A stretch of DNA of 64,000 bases, from positions 1 through 64,000 of the forward strand of contig QBML01000029.1 in the NCBI GenBank assembly GCA_003242085.1, given 5' to 3'. This DNA comes from Pseudanabaena frigida (GTDB lineage Bacteria > Cyanobacteriota > Cyanobacteriia > Pseudanabaenales > Pseudanabaenaceae). Below the pieces are notes generated by a model. It was not told where the DNA came from, ran no database searches, and saw only the letters and a program-made list of their open reading frames with translations. The translations under genes and the position numbers were made by a program. Numbering within the stretch: position 1 is the stretch's first letter; every line of letters begins with the position of its first letter. Of the stretch, positions 16,993 to 27,019 are shown piece after piece.

Positions 16993-19119
16993 ATGGCAAG
17001 TTTTTTATTAGAAGTTGGTACTGAAGAGCTACCTGCTAGTTTTATTGTCGATGCTTTGCGCCAATGGCAAGAGCGCATCCCGAAAAATTTAAATGAACAC
17101 CAACTAACTACGAGCAAAGTCAGTGTTTATGGTACGCCTCGTCGTCTTGCCGTATTAATCGAAGGCTTACCAACACAACAAAGCGATCGTAGTCTAGAAC
17201 TTAAGGGACCATCAATAGGTTCGGCGTTTGTTAATGGCGATCCACAGGAAGAGCCGACTAAGGCTTTGTTAGGTTTTGCTAAATCTAAGGGGATTGACCT
17301 CAAAGATATTTTTATTAAAGAAACTGATAAGGGCGCTTTTGTGTTTGCCAATCAGCAAATTATTGGTCGTGAGACGACTGAGATTTTGCAGGAATTGGCT
17401 CCAACTTGGATCACAGGTCTAGATGGAAAGCGTTTGATGCGTTGGGGGAATGGAGATCTAAAGTTTCCCCGCCCGATTCGCTGGTTGGTAGCGTTATTTA
17501 ATTCTAGAATTTTGCCGATCGCCCTAGAAAATGTGCAATCTAATCGCATTAGCCAAGGTCACCGCGTGCTGCATCCACGATCCGTAATCATTGACACGGC
17601 GATCGATTATGTTGCAACCCTGAATGAAGCCTTTGTAGTAGTTGATGGCAAGGAGCGTCAGCGACATATATTTACGCAAATTAACAGCATTGTGGAATTG
17701 TTTGGTGGAAAAGCTGAAATACCTGAAGATTTATTAGAAGAAGTTACTTACTTAGTTGAATTTCCCACAGCGGTAATTGGTGAATTTGAACGCGAGTTTT
17801 TGGAGCTGCCGCAGCCTGTAATTAAGACCGAAATGGTTAGCCATCAGCGCTATTTCCCCGTGCATTCCATCAAAAATCCCGACCAATTACTACCTCGCTT
17901 TATCACTATTTCTAATGGCGATCCTGATAAGTCGCGTTTGATCGCGGCTGGCAATGGTCGCGTAATTCGGGCACGTCTCTCTGATGGCAAATTTTTCTAC
18001 GAAAGCGATCGCGCCGTACATTTAGAAACTTTCTTGCCACTTCTGGAGAAAGTCACTTTTCAGGCACAACTCGGTTCAGTGGCTGAGAAGGTTGAGAGAA
18101 TTAGGGCGATCGCCAAATCTGTAATTGACTCGATTACTAATCTAGAAATTACTGAGGCAGATCGGGTACTGGTCGATCGTACGGCTCAACTGGCTAAGGC
18201 TGACCTAGTCACGCAGATGGTGAAGGAATTTCCCGAACTACAAGGTCAAATGGGCTATTACTATGCGCTCTCTAGCCAAGAGCCACTTGCAGTTGCAACG
18301 GGGATTCGCGAGCATTATCAGCCGCGCGGGGCTAGTGACTCGTTACCAACTTCTTTAACAGGCAAGATCGTGGCGATCGCCGATCGTATTGATACTTTAG
18401 TTGGCATTTTTGGCTTAGGCATTATTCCTACGGGTTCGTCAGATCCATTTGCGCTGCGTCGGGCTGCTACTGGCGTTGTCCAGATTGTCTGGGAAAGTGG
18501 CTTTGCCCTCAATTTGCCAAAACTTTTGCAAGCCGCGATCGCTATTTACGCCGAGAAAAATTTACTAGCTAAACCCGCCGAAACTGTTCTTGAAAATCTC
18601 TATAAATGGTTTACACAACGCTATGAGACGATTTTGGCTGACCAAGGTATTGAATATGATCTGGTTAATGCTGTCTCAGGTAACGAAGATTTTGATTATA
18701 CTTTGCAAGGCTTAAGCAATCTCATTCGTATTAAAGAACGCGCTTATTTTCTCCAACAGTCTCGTGAAAGTGCCACACTCAGTGCCATCTATGAGCCAAT
18801 TGTGAGAGCTTCCCGTCTTGCGGTTCAAGGTGATTTGGATAGTCTGACAGTTGACGTGAAAGCAGTAATCAATCCTGAGAATTTAATCGAACCTGCGGAA
18901 CGAGATTTATATCAGGCGATCGCGGCTTTGCCCAGTCAACCTAGCGATGAACAACTCATGGCGGGCATTAAGGCGATCGCGCCATTCTTATCCAAGTTCT
19001 TTGACGATGTGCTGGTCATGGCTGAAGATTCACAAGTTCGCCAAAATCGACTCAATATGTTGGGTATTATCCGCAACTACAGTCGCCAATTAGCAGACTT
19101 TAGCGCAATCCTCAAATAA
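16993..19119 (+). CDS. glyS: Glycyl-tRNA synthetase beta subunit
   Basis: 708 aa. Starts MASFLLEVGTEELPASFIV, the conserved family start, and contains FPRPIRWL, KTEMVSHQRYFPV and DPFALRRAATGVVQI. The beta chain carries tRNA recognition and an HD-like domain in the alpha2-beta2 type enzyme; the alpha gene is not in the window. Normal length. Followed by a strong terminator. Confidence 0.96.
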   Translation: MASFLLEVGTEELPASFIVDALRQWQERIPKNLNEHQLTTSKVSVYGTPRRLAVLIEGLPTQQSDRSLELKGPSIGSAFVNGDPQEEPTKALLGFAKSKGIDLKDIFIKETDKGAFVFANQQIIGRETTEILQELAPTWITGLDGKRLMRWGNGDLKFPRPIRWLVALFNSRILPIALENVQSNRISQGHRVLHPRSVIIDTAIDYVATLNEAFVVVDGKERQRHIFTQINSIVELFGGKAEIPEDLLEEVTYLVEFPTAVIGEFEREFLELPQPVIKTEMVSHQRYFPVHSIKNPDQLLPRFITISNGDPDKSRLIAAGNGRVIRARLSDGKFFYESDRAVHLETFLPLLEKVTFQAQLGSVAEKVERIRAIAKSVIDSITNLEITEADRVLVDRTAQLAKADLVTQMVKEFPELQGQMGYYYALSSQEPLAVATGIREHYQPRGASDSLPTSLTGKIVAIADRIDTLVGIFGLGIIPTGSSDPFALRRAATGVVQIVWESGFALNLPKLLQAAIAIYAEKNLLAKPAETVLENLYKWFTQRYETILADQGIEYDLVNAVSGNEDFDYTLQGLSNLIRIKERAYFLQQSRESATLSAIYEPIVRASRLAVQGDLDSLTVDVKAVINPENLIEPAERDLYQAIAALPSQPSDEQLMAGIKAIAPFLSKFFDDVLVMAEDSQVRQNRLNMLGIIRNYSRQLADFSAILK

Positions 19120-19156
19120 AGAAGAAGGCACGCAATGCGTGCCTTCTTCTTTATTT
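19114..19156 (+). terminator. Terminator of glyS
   Basis: Perfect 20-bp hairpin AAATAAAGAAGAAGGCACGC with loop AAT. It overlaps the glyS stop codon. Confidence 0.75.
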
Positions 19157-19163
19157 AGTTAAC

Positions 19164-19304
19164 GTGAGTTCGGGATAATTTAAAACGGACTTTGAGAGAG
19201 GGTTTGCATAGCAAACCCTCTCTCAAAGCCCAGAAGCAAAAGCATTGCGTAGCAATGCTTTTGCTTCTGGGCTTATAAAATTTGCAAGCTTAACCTGAAC
19301 TCAC
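19164..19304. repeat. Compound palindromic element with two tandem hairpins
   Basis: Outer inverted ends GTGAGTTC (19164-19171) and GAACTCAC (19297-19304) enclose two perfect hairpins: 19190-19228 (18-bp arms, loop ATA) and 19228-19272 (21-bp arms, loop GTA). The left end GTGAGTTCGGGATAATTTAAAA resembles that of the element at 29441. The remaining ~475 bp up to petF hold a weaker hairpin (19328-19370), AT-rich sequence and the ferredoxin leader; no gene was seen. Confidence 0.7.
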
Positions 19305-19780
19305 ATTAATTAGGCATGACCGCAAAAGAGATTTGTGGTGCTTAGCGTCTCAACTCTCTTTTGTGGGTTTCTTACTACACTCGCGACAACTGGCTAAGAG
19401 GCAATCATTGATTGAATATTCATATCAAAAAACTACCTGTGATTATTTCCGTCAATAAGATTAAAAAAACTTATTAGAAAAATCAAAATACAAACGAAAA
19501 CTCATCATTTTATTGGCTTGTTAAAATGCCTGAAACCCTTTTTTGGAAATAGTTTGAGCTGATTGGATGGACTTGAAAGCGATCGATAACTATCCCCTAT
19601 AACTAATGATAGAAATAAAAAGCTAGTTGTTCGCTTGGCTGCCAAGAGCGATATGATGCGTGTTGATACCCTTGTGGGTGATTGAGATAAACGTAACTTG
19701 GCTGAGTGCCCTTAACTGGGTACAACTTCAAGACCTCGTTTATTTTTTTGGCTGCAATCTTTAAGAGGTTTATTACATAC

Positions 19781-20080
19781 ATGGCTACCTACAAAGTAAG
19801 ACTAATTAACGAAGCTGAAGGTCTTGATAAAACTATCGAAGTTCCTTCTGACGAGTACATTCTTGACGTTGCTGAAGCTCAAGGCATCGATCTTCCTTAC
19901 TCCTGTCGCGCTGGTGCTTGCTCTTCCTGTGCTGGCAAAATCGTAAAGGGTGAAATCGATCAAGGCGATCAATCCTTCTTGGATGACGAACAAATCGAAG
20001 CTGGCTACGCTCTTCTTTGCGTAACCTATGCTCAGTCTGATTGTGAAATCTTGACCCACCAAGAAGAAGCTCTCTACTAA
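19781..20080 (+). CDS. petF: Plant-type [2Fe-2S] ferredoxin
   Basis: 99 aa. Cluster ligands Cys42, Cys47, Cys50 and Cys80 lie in [13 protein letters not shown] and ALLCVTY, as in photosynthetic ferredoxin I. It carries electrons from photosystem I to ferredoxin-NADP reductase and other enzymes. The frame extends upstream to 19706, but that part is leader; the ATG at 19781 ([14 protein letters not shown]) is the standard start. Codon use is clean and highly expressed-looking. A long leader and its own terminator suggest a monocistronic unit. Confidence 0.97.
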   Translation: MATYKVRLINEAEGLDKTIEVPSDEYILDVAEAQGIDLPYSCRAGACSSCAGKIVKGEIDQGDQSFLDDEQIEAGYALLCVTYAQSDCEILTHQEEALY

Positions 20081-20103
20081 TCGCTTCTTTTTATAAATAT
20101 TTT

Positions 20104-20149
20104 AAAAACTCCGATCGCTAGTACCTTATGTACAACGCTCGGAGTTTTT
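20104..20149 (+). terminator. Terminator of petF
   Basis: Stem AAAAACTCCGA / TCGGAGTTTTT with an inner GTAC/GTAC pairing and a T6 tail, 24 bp past the stop. Confidence 0.75.
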
Positions 20150-20257
20150 TAGTCTTCATCGAATAAAGCTCGCAAGACCAGCTTTATTCTGCGTGCTATT
20201 TTGATGTTACATTTCTCAAAGTCTAAAAAGTCTCAACCGTAAGGGGTATCACCAATT

Positions 20258-21994
20258 TTGGCTGGCAACGAAGAAGAAGAGATCGTCACAGAAACGCAGG
20301 AATCACAAGCCAATGGGCAACCTGCTCAACAATCCGCTAAGCGATCGCTACTAAATATCGCCACAATTGTAGCGATCGCCACGTTGCTGAGCAAAATATT
20401 TGGATTACTGCGTCAAGTGGCGATCGCGGCGGCTTTTGGTAGTGGTACTGCCTACGGTGCTTACAACTTTGCTTACGTGATCCCAGGTTTCTTGCTGATC
20501 TTGCTGGGCGGCATTAATGGACCTTTTCATAGTGCGATCGTTAGCGTGTTAGCTAAACGCGATCGCCGTGAAGTCGCTGCCATCATCGATAGCATCACCA
20601 CCATCGTTACAGGAATTTTATTGCTGGTGAGCATTGTGCTGGTGATTTTTGCCGAACCATTGCTACACCTAGTCGCCCCTGGATTGTTCGTACCTGAGGC
20701 TACTTTACTTGCTAAAGGAATTACCGTTGAAGATATTCAAAATCTGAAAATTACCAAAGATATTGCGATCCAACAGTTTCAGATTATGGCTCCGATGGCA
20801 GTGTTAGCGGGGCTCATCGGGATTGGCTTTGGGGCGTTAAATGCTGCCGATGCTTACTGGTTACCCTCGGTTAGTCCTATATTTTCTAGCTTGACTGTAT
20901 TGATTGGGATCGGCGGCTTATTTTGGGTTATGGGCAGCCAAATATTGTTGCCCGAAAATGCCGTGTTGGGTGGGGCAGTCCTTGCATGGTCAACTCTTGC
21001 GGGGGCTGTTTTGCAATGGCTGGTGCAATTGCCCGTGCAGATTAAAGCGGGTATGGGTGGATTTAAACTGCGGTTTGACTTTCAGCGTCCTGAAGTCAAA
21101 GAAGTTCTAAAAATTATGATCCCAGCCACTTTTTCATCAGGAATGCTGCAAATTAATGTCTGGACAGATTTATTTTTTGCTTCATTCATTCCCAATGCGG
21201 CGGCAGCGGTGTCGGCTATGGGTTATGCGGGACTATTAGTGCAAACGCCTCTGGGAATTTTGTCGAATGTGATCCTCGTGCCATTGTTTCCTGTTCTGTC
21301 TAAGCTTGCCGCTCCCGAAAACTGGGGTGAATTAAAACAAAGGATTCGTCAAGGCTTGATGCTTACAGCTCTGACGATGTTGCCGATCAGTGCGGTCATG
21401 GTAGCCCTAGCTTTACCGATCTCACAGGTGGTTTATGAGCGCTATGCATTCGATGCCGAAGCATCGCAATTAACTGCGGTAGTCTTGATGGCTTATTCAG
21501 TGGGTATGTTTGTCTACTTGGGGCGCGATGTGCTGGTGCGGGTGTTTTATGCGCTAGGGGATGGCGACACACCTTTCAAGATCAGTATTGTCAATATTTT
21601 CTTAAATGGCTTATTTGATTACTTGCTAGTCCAACGATTTGGCGCAGCAGGATTGGTTTTAGCAACGGTTTCCGTGAATTTGCTATCGATGTTGGTGCTG
21701 ATCTATATTCTCGATCGCCGCCTCAATGGAATGCCGCTAAAAAGTTGGAGTATCACCATTTTGGGTTTAATCGTCGCTAGTGCGATCGCAGGTGGTGCAA
21801 GTTGGGGAGTTTATCATCTGATCGGCCAGAGCTTTGATAGTCTAAGTACCGTACTAAAATTTGGCGCAGAATTGGGTGGATTAGCGATCGCCAGTGCCGT
21901 TGGTTTCACCATCTTTGGAGCGATCTCCGTGCAATTGAAAATCCCTGAAATCAAAGCTCTCACTAATCAAATTAAGCGCCGCTTTTCACGTTAA
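20258..21994 (+). CDS. murJ: Lipid II flippase MurJ (MviN family)
   Basis: 578 aa with about 14 membrane helices. The family start SLLNIATIVAIATLLSKIFGLLRQVAIAAAFG is clear after a ~28-residue acidic, Gln-rich N-terminal tail. MurJ moves lipid II across the membrane for peptidoglycan synthesis. TTG start, with AAGGGG about 12 nt upstream; an alternative internal start would cut the tail. Convergent with sbtB (2-bp gap). Confidence 0.93.
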   Translation: MAGNEEEEIVTETQESQANGQPAQQSAKRSLLNIATIVAIATLLSKIFGLLRQVAIAAAFGSGTAYGAYNFAYVIPGFLLILLGGINGPFHSAIVSVLAKRDRREVAAIIDSITTIVTGILLLVSIVLVIFAEPLLHLVAPGLFVPEATLLAKGITVEDIQNLKITKDIAIQQFQIMAPMAVLAGLIGIGFGALNAADAYWLPSVSPIFSSLTVLIGIGGLFWVMGSQILLPENAVLGGAVLAWSTLAGAVLQWLVQLPVQIKAGMGGFKLRFDFQRPEVKEVLKIMIPATFSSGMLQINVWTDLFFASFIPNAAAAVSAMGYAGLLVQTPLGILSNVILVPLFPVLSKLAAPENWGELKQRIRQGLMLTALTMLPISAVMVALALPISQVVYERYAFDAEASQLTAVVLMAYSVGMFVYLGRDVLVRVFYALGDGDTPFKISIVNIFLNGLFDYLLVQRFGAAGLVLATVSVNLLSMLVLIYILDRRLNGMPLKSWSITILGLIVASAIAGGASWGVYHLIGQSFDSLSTVLKFGAELGGLAIASAVGFTIFGAISVQLKIPEIKALTNQIKRRFSR

Positions 21995-21996
21995 GA

Positions 21997-22299
21997 CTAG
22001 CTGCTTACTGCGTTAATTGCCATCGCATCGGAAATATAGCAAACGCCACCAAACTTTTTGGTGACAGGCTTGAGTTTGTCAACCAGAGTCTTCATTTTGT
22101 CCTCCAAGAAGAAAGCAATCACGTAGTCATTCTCCAACATGCTCATATCAAGGTCGCCTGAATTAGTACCTCTGACTCCCTTGCCGATTACATTGCGAAT
22201 TACTGTATAGTTCAAAACCCCAACGCTTTCTAAAACTTTGATGATTTTATGAGACTCGACAGAATCAGATACAATTTCGATTCTTTTAACAGCTTGCAT
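21997..22299 (-). CDS. sbtB: PII-like carbon-sensing protein SbtB
   Basis: 100 aa ferredoxin-fold trimer of the PII superfamily. It binds adenine nucleotides including cAMP and controls the bicarbonate transporter SbtA, its neighbour. The T-loop is NVIGKGVRGTNSGDLD (about 39-54). The C-terminus ends DAMAINAVSS and lacks the CGPxGC redox R-loop seen in some SbtB proteins. Located 82 bp downstream of sbtA, the usual arrangement. Confidence 0.92.
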   Translation of the reverse strand: MQAVKRIEIVSDSVESHKIIKVLESVGVLNYTVIRNVIGKGVRGTNSGDLDMSMLENDYVIAFFLEDKMKTLVDKLKPVTKKFGGVCYISDAMAINAVSS

Positions 22300-22381
22300 G
22301 ATTTTATTTCTACTAAATTCTTACTAAAATTTTTTGCTAATAATTAAAACTACTGACGGCGCAAAGCGCCGCCAATATTTT

Positions 22382-23374
22382 CTAAGTAGTTACCCAAAAC
22401 AAATTAATCACGTACATGTACAGGGGAATGCCGACAATAATATTGAAGGGGAATGTAACCGCCAGAGCTGTAGAAACATAAAGGCTAGGATTTGCTTCTG
22501 GCACTGTTAAGCGCATTGCCGCAGGTACAGCGATGTAAGAAGCACTAGCGCATAACACTGCAAACAACAGCGCATCTCCCTGTGACATGGAAATTAATTT
22601 AGCGATCGCGATACCCACACCCGAATTTAAGATCGGCATTAAAATTGCAAAAGCAATTAGGAAAACCCCAGTTTTTTGCAGATCTTTAATTCGTTTTGCC
22701 GCAACTAAGCCCATGTCCATTAAGAAGAACGTCAACACGCCATAAAACATGTCTTGTGTAAAGGGTGACAATACATGCCAGCCTCTTTCCCCTGTCAAGC
22801 AGCCAATGATCAAACTGCCGACGAGCAAAAATACAGAACTATTGAGAAAAGCTTCACGGAGTACTTCTGACCATGCAAATTCGCTAGTTTCACCTTTTTT
22901 GGCTTTTTCTTCTGCCGTAAATAGGCTTACGAGAATAAGTCCGACAATGATTGCGGGAGACTCCATCAGAGCTAAAGCTGCCACCATATAGCCATCAAAG
23001 GAAATACCTAATTGCCCCAAAAATGAGCTTGCCGTAATAAAGGTAACGGCACTGATCGAGCCATAGGTTGCCGCGATCGCCGCCGCATTGTAAGAGTCAA
23101 GTTTGATCTTGAGAATAAAAAATGAATAGACTGGTACGATGCAAGCCATTAGGATTGCTGCTGCCATAGTCAAAATCACTTCTTGGTTGATACCGCTTTT
23201 AACTAGCTCAACACCGCCCTTAAAGCCGATCGCTAATAGCAAGTACAGCGAAAACAATTTTGGAATTGGCGGTGGAATTTCTAAATCCGACTTAATCAAC
23301 ACAGCCATCATCCCTAGAAAAAAGAACAGGATCGGCGGGTTAAGAACATTAGAGACAATTAGGTCTAAATCCAT
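22382..23374 (-). CDS. sbtA: Sodium-dependent bicarbonate transporter SbtA
   Basis: 330 aa with about ten membrane helices and a cytoplasmic central loop (residues ~155-170, EEKAKKGETSEF). Starts with LIVSNVLNPPILFFFLGMMAVLIKSDLEIP, the usual SbtA N-terminus. It is a high-affinity Na+/HCO3- symporter of the CO2-concentrating mechanism, expected to be induced by low inorganic carbon. Operon with sbtB. The 200-bp upstream region should hold the low-carbon promoter; no operator was identified with confidence. Confidence 0.95.
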   Translation of the reverse strand: MDLDLIVSNVLNPPILFFFLGMMAVLIKSDLEIPPPIPKLFSLYLLLAIGFKGGVELVKSGINQEVILTMAAAILMACIVPVYSFFILKIKLDSYNAAAIAATYGSISAVTFITASSFLGQLGISFDGYMVAALALMESPAIIVGLILVSLFTAEEKAKKGETSEFAWSEVLREAFLNSSVFLLVGSLIIGCLTGERGWHVLSPFTQDMFYGVLTFFLMDMGLVAAKRIKDLQKTGVFLIAFAILMPILNSGVGIAIAKLISMSQGDALLFAVLCASASYIAVPAAMRLTVPEANPSLYVSTALAVTFPFNIIVGIPLYMYVINLFWVTT

Positions 23375-23573
23375 TGGGACAGATCCACATAAAAGAATTT
23401 TTTAAAGAAAACAATGAATACTTGATGACAGTTTACAGAATTGTATGGCGATCGCAATCTGAAATGAGTTATGAGAGACACACCCTTAGCTCAAACCTAG
23501 CAGTCGGCGCTTCGTACAGCCTTTTAGGTTTGATAACATAGATCCAAGTATTGTCTTTGGGAGAATATCAATA

Positions 23574-24272
23574 ATGACGGCAATCGCACCTCCCCCTATT
23601 AAACAACAGCCAGAAGATTCAATATCCCTGCCACTCATCACAGATCGGTGGATTAGTGCAACGTGGGAAGAGTTTGTGCAGATTCTTGAAAATCCTCTGT
23701 ATGCAGAATCTCGATGCTATTACGACAAAAATCAACTTCGGCAAATGAGGATTGAAACTATGCCTATTGGCTCTGAACACGCACTAGATAACGGCATTAT
23801 TTATGCTGTGATTTTTTTGTACTGCACCTTAAAAAATCTTCCCAACAAAGGTTTGCTCAATGCTAGTTATGTCAAAACAGGATTTCAAGGTTGTCAGCCA
23901 GATATCTCCTATTACATCGGTGAAATCGCTGCCCTCGCTCCTCGTAGCAGTTCTATTGTCAGTCTTGATGAATCACCTGTACCAAATTTGGTGATTGAAA
24001 TATCTAGCTCTACCATCAGTGATGATTTAGGCAAGAAACGCTTACTTTATGAACAATTGGGGACTAGTGAATATTGGGTAGTTGATGTCCAAGAGGTGAA
24101 AATTATTGCTTTAGAAATGCTAGAAAACGGTGGCAGCCGGCAGATCGCTGCATCCAAGTTATTAGGAGGTTTAGCGATCGCGGATCTCGAAGAAGCCCTA
24201 AAATTAAGCCGCGAAAAATCTCAATCGGAAGTTGGGGCATGGATCTTACAAAAATACAGCCATAATTCATAG
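23574..24272 (+). CDS. Uma2 family (DUF820) PD-(D/E)xK-like protein
   Basis: 232 aa. Uma2 proteins share a restriction-endonuclease-like fold. Seen here: the acidic site QPDISYYIG, then NLVIEISSSTISDDLGKKRLLYEQLGTSEYWVVD, the signature of the family. Uma2 genes are present in many copies in cyanobacteria and their role is unsettled. Two others lie at 60874 and 62058; this one is the most divergent and has a long N-terminal part. Confidence 0.85.
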   Translation: MTAIAPPPIKQQPEDSISLPLITDRWISATWEEFVQILENPLYAESRCYYDKNQLRQMRIETMPIGSEHALDNGIIYAVIFLYCTLKNLPNKGLLNASYVKTGFQGCQPDISYYIGEIAALAPRSSSIVSLDESPVPNLVIEISSSTISDDLGKKRLLYEQLGTSEYWVVDVQEVKIIALEMLENGGSRQIAASKLLGGLAIADLEEALKLSREKSQSEVGAWILQKYSHNS

Positions 24273-24447
24273 GATTTAGTCACGAAGGGACTGGTTCCTA
24301 ATGATATTCAAAAGTTTAGATTAGGTATTTTAAATCAGACGTTATACTATGTTTAGACATTAAGCTGCACAATATTTTCTGATCAGTTGCTTAGTTGCCT
24401 TTTCAGTAAATATATGGCGAACTCTACAAACATTTACAGTTGGAAAA

Positions 24448-25065
24448 ATGAGCGAACCAACTCCCTACGACAAACTAGGAGTCAATGACGAAGCCTCCTT
24501 TGAAGAAGTGCGCGACGCGCGCGATCGCCTATTGCGCGAATATGAGGGGGATGAGTCTCAGCAAGAAATGATCGAGGTTGCTTACGATGCCATCCTCATG
24601 GATCGTTTACGCGCCCGTAAAGAAGGCAAGATCGCTGTACCTGACCGCATTCGCTATCCCGAACGACTATCTACAGCTATTCCTGCTGCTATACAAAACA
24701 ATACGCAGCGTCGCACCCCATCGTGGATGTCGAGGCTATTAGACACGCCAAGCCAAAAAGATATTTATATTTCGTTGGGAATTTTTACGGGACTTGGTGC
24801 GGTTAGCTTTTTTATTCCTGCTGCCACCACTTGGCTATCCTTTGGATTGATTGCCAGTGTTTATTTGTTAACGCGTAAAGAAAATCGCTTTGGACGAGCT
24901 TTGCTAATCTCTCTATCAGGGATTACTATCGGTGTCATATTAGCAGCTTTGACTAATCAAGTTTTAGTGCTGTCCCGTTTGGTAGGTGATGGATTTTTTC
25001 CTAGCTCTATTCAAATGCTCATTATTTTGTTAGTAATGTGGCTACACGCTTGTTTCTTGAGGTAG
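24448..25065 (+). CDS. CPP1-like (DUF3353) J-like membrane protein
   Basis: 205 aa. The N-terminal ~70 residues (TPYDKLGVNDEASFEEVRDARDRLL) resemble a J-domain without the HPD motif. Three or four membrane helices follow from about residue 105. This is the layout of CPP1, the plastid chaperone-like protein that stabilises protochlorophyllide oxidoreductase. The cyanobacterial role is probably similar but not shown. Confidence 0.8.
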   Translation: MSEPTPYDKLGVNDEASFEEVRDARDRLLREYEGDESQQEMIEVAYDAILMDRLRARKEGKIAVPDRIRYPERLSTAIPAAIQNNTQRRTPSWMSRLLDTPSQKDIYISLGIFTGLGAVSFFIPAATTWLSFGLIASVYLLTRKENRFGRALLISLSGITIGVILAALTNQVLVLSRLVGDGFFPSSIQMLIILLVMWLHACFLR

Positions 25066-25116
25066 AAAGCGCTTAGCTTTTAGCTTTTTAGACTGCTTTG
25101 CACGTTTGGTAATCTC

Positions 25117-25163
25117 TAATATATTTTAAAAGCCTTGCTTAGCAAGGCTTTTAAAATATATTA
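25117..25163. repeat. Perfect 23-bp hairpin
   Basis: TAATATATTTTAAAAGCCTT continues into GCT, then a 1-base loop and the full complement. Followed by AGGACAAGC. The core AAAAGCCTTGC...AAGGCTTTT and the trailing GGACAA are shared with the hairpin at 49158. Confidence 0.75.
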
Positions 25164-25205
25164 GGACAAGCTAACAGCCAATAATTTCAAAAAGATGAAA
25201 TAAAT

Positions 25206-26915
25206 ATGTCCCCTGCAACTTTTGGGATCGCACAACTTAACCCAGTGATTGGAGATTTGGTCGGTAATAGCGATCGCATCCTAGCCGCAGTTCAACAACT
25301 GGCAAATCGAGGTGTGCAACTAGTACTGACACCTGAGTTATCCATCTGTGGTTATCCGCCTCGTGATTTGTTGATGAATCAGCAATTTGTGCGGGATATG
25401 GAAAAAGCGATCGCCGATCTTGCGCATAAACTCCCTCATGATGTAGCCGTGCTAGTGGGGACTGTTTCTGTAAATCCTAATGCTAGTCAAGCAGGTGGTA
25501 AACCACTGTTTAATAGTGCCGCTTTGTTAAAACGGGGAAAGGTACAGCAGATTTTTCATAAGCGTTTGTTACCGACCTATGACGTATTTGATGAAGATCG
25601 CTATTTTGCGGTGGGGAATGGCAGTCAAGTTTTTACGCTAGATGTGAAAGGTGGTAAATCACTGCGGGTAGGCGTGACTATTTGTGAAGACATCTGGAAT
25701 GATGAAAAATTTTGGGGTAAGCGTAGCTACGCCGACGATCCTGTTGCCGAACTCACTCAAAATCATGAGCTAGATTTGCTAGTTAATTTATCGGCTTCTC
25801 CCTATGCAGTTGGAAAACAAAATTTACGTGAGTTAATGTTGAGTCATAGTGCGATTATGCATAATTTGCCATTAATTTATGCCAATCAAGTCGGAGCTAA
25901 TGACGATTTGATTTTTGATGGACGTAGTATGGCATTTAATAGGCATGGCAAAATAATTGCTCGTGCCAAAGGTTTTGACGAGGATTTGTTGGTGGTTAAT
26001 CTTGAAGAATTGGTGCTGAATGATAGTTCTTTAAGATATGAAAGTAATGATGCTGAGATTTTTGCAGCTCTGGTTCTTGGTGTGCGTGACTATGTGCGGA
26101 AATGCCGATTTCGTCAAGTGGTAATTGGTTTGAGTGGAGGGATTGACTCGGCATTAGTGGCGGCGATCGCCGCAGAGGCGATCGGCAAAGAGAATGTGTT
26201 AGGCGTACTTATGCCTTCTCCCTATAGTTCCGCACATTCCATTACCGATGCGATCGCCTTGGCTAATAATTTAGGGATATCTACGCAGACTATTCCAATT
26301 CAAGCAATGATGGAAGCATTTGATGCTAGTCTGGCTAATTTATTTGCAGGAAAAGCTAGTGATGTGACTGAAGAGAATTTACAGTCAAGGATTCGTGGCA
26401 GTCTACTGATGGCGATCTCTAACAAGTTTGGTCATTTACTTCTCTCTACGGGGAATAAATCAGAGGTTTCGGTGGGTTACTGCACGCTCTATGGTGATAT
26501 GAATGGTGGACTAGCTGCGATCGCAGATGTACCGAAAACACGGGTGTTTTCCATTTGTGAATGGCTAAATCGTACAAGTTCACATTTAACGATTAAGCAA
26601 GGGATTATGGAAGTAATTCCTGTAAATATTATTACTAAGCCTCCCAGTGCAGAGCTAAAGCCCGATCAACTCGATCGAGATTCACTTCCTCCCTACGATA
26701 TCCTTGATGATATTTTGCATAAGTTGATCGATCGACATCTTTCAGCTTCCGAAATTATTACTACAGGGCACGATCGCGCGATCGTCGAACGGGTAGTGCG
26801 TCTGGTCAAAATTGCTGAGTTCAAGCGTCGCCAAGCGGCTCCAGGGCTAAAAATTACGGCGCGTGCTTTTGGCTCAGGATGGAGAATGCCGATCGCCAGT
26901 CAAGTTACGCCATAA
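25206..26915 (+). CDS. nadE: Glutamine-dependent NAD+ synthetase
   Basis: 569 aa two-domain enzyme. The N-terminal nitrilase-type glutaminase has its triad in LTPELSICGYPPRD (Glu), FHKRLLPTYDVFDE (Lys) and VTICEDIWND (Cys). The C-terminal synthetase has the PP-loop VIGLSGGIDSALVAAIAAEA and STGNKSEVSVGYCTLYGDM. It makes NAD from nicotinate adenine dinucleotide, ATP and glutamine-derived ammonia, the last step of NAD synthesis. Monocistronic, with a long hairpin after the stop. Confidence 0.96.
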   Translation: MSPATFGIAQLNPVIGDLVGNSDRILAAVQQLANRGVQLVLTPELSICGYPPRDLLMNQQFVRDMEKAIADLAHKLPHDVAVLVGTVSVNPNASQAGGKPLFNSAALLKRGKVQQIFHKRLLPTYDVFDEDRYFAVGNGSQVFTLDVKGGKSLRVGVTICEDIWNDEKFWGKRSYADDPVAELTQNHELDLLVNLSASPYAVGKQNLRELMLSHSAIMHNLPLIYANQVGANDDLIFDGRSMAFNRHGKIIARAKGFDEDLLVVNLEELVLNDSSLRYESNDAEIFAALVLGVRDYVRKCRFRQVVIGLSGGIDSALVAAIAAEAIGKENVLGVLMPSPYSSAHSITDAIALANNLGISTQTIPIQAMMEAFDASLANLFAGKASDVTEENLQSRIRGSLLMAISNKFGHLLLSTGNKSEVSVGYCTLYGDMNGGLAAIADVPKTRVFSICEWLNRTSSHLTIKQGIMEVIPVNIITKPPSAELKPDQLDRDSLPPYDILDDILHKLIDRHLSASEIITTGHDRAIVERVVRLVKIAEFKRRQAAPGLKITARAFGSGWRMPIASQVTP

Positions 26916-26935
26916 AGTTGATTGTATAGCTGCTG

Positions 26936-26996
26936 CCAAAACAACTAAAGGAGAGTTGCGGCACGAAGCGCCGCAACTCTCCTTTAGTTGTTTTGG
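26936..26996. repeat. Perfect 27-bp hairpin after nadE
   Basis: Arms 26936-26962 and 26970-26996 are fully complementary. The tip, GCGGCACGAAGCGCCGC, is the same core seen in the other GGCGCTTCGCGCC hairpins, in the opposite orientation. It lies between nadE and the convergent kinase gene and may terminate both. Confidence 0.8.
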
Positions 26997-27019
26997 GAAA
27001 GAAGTTACAGACGAATACC

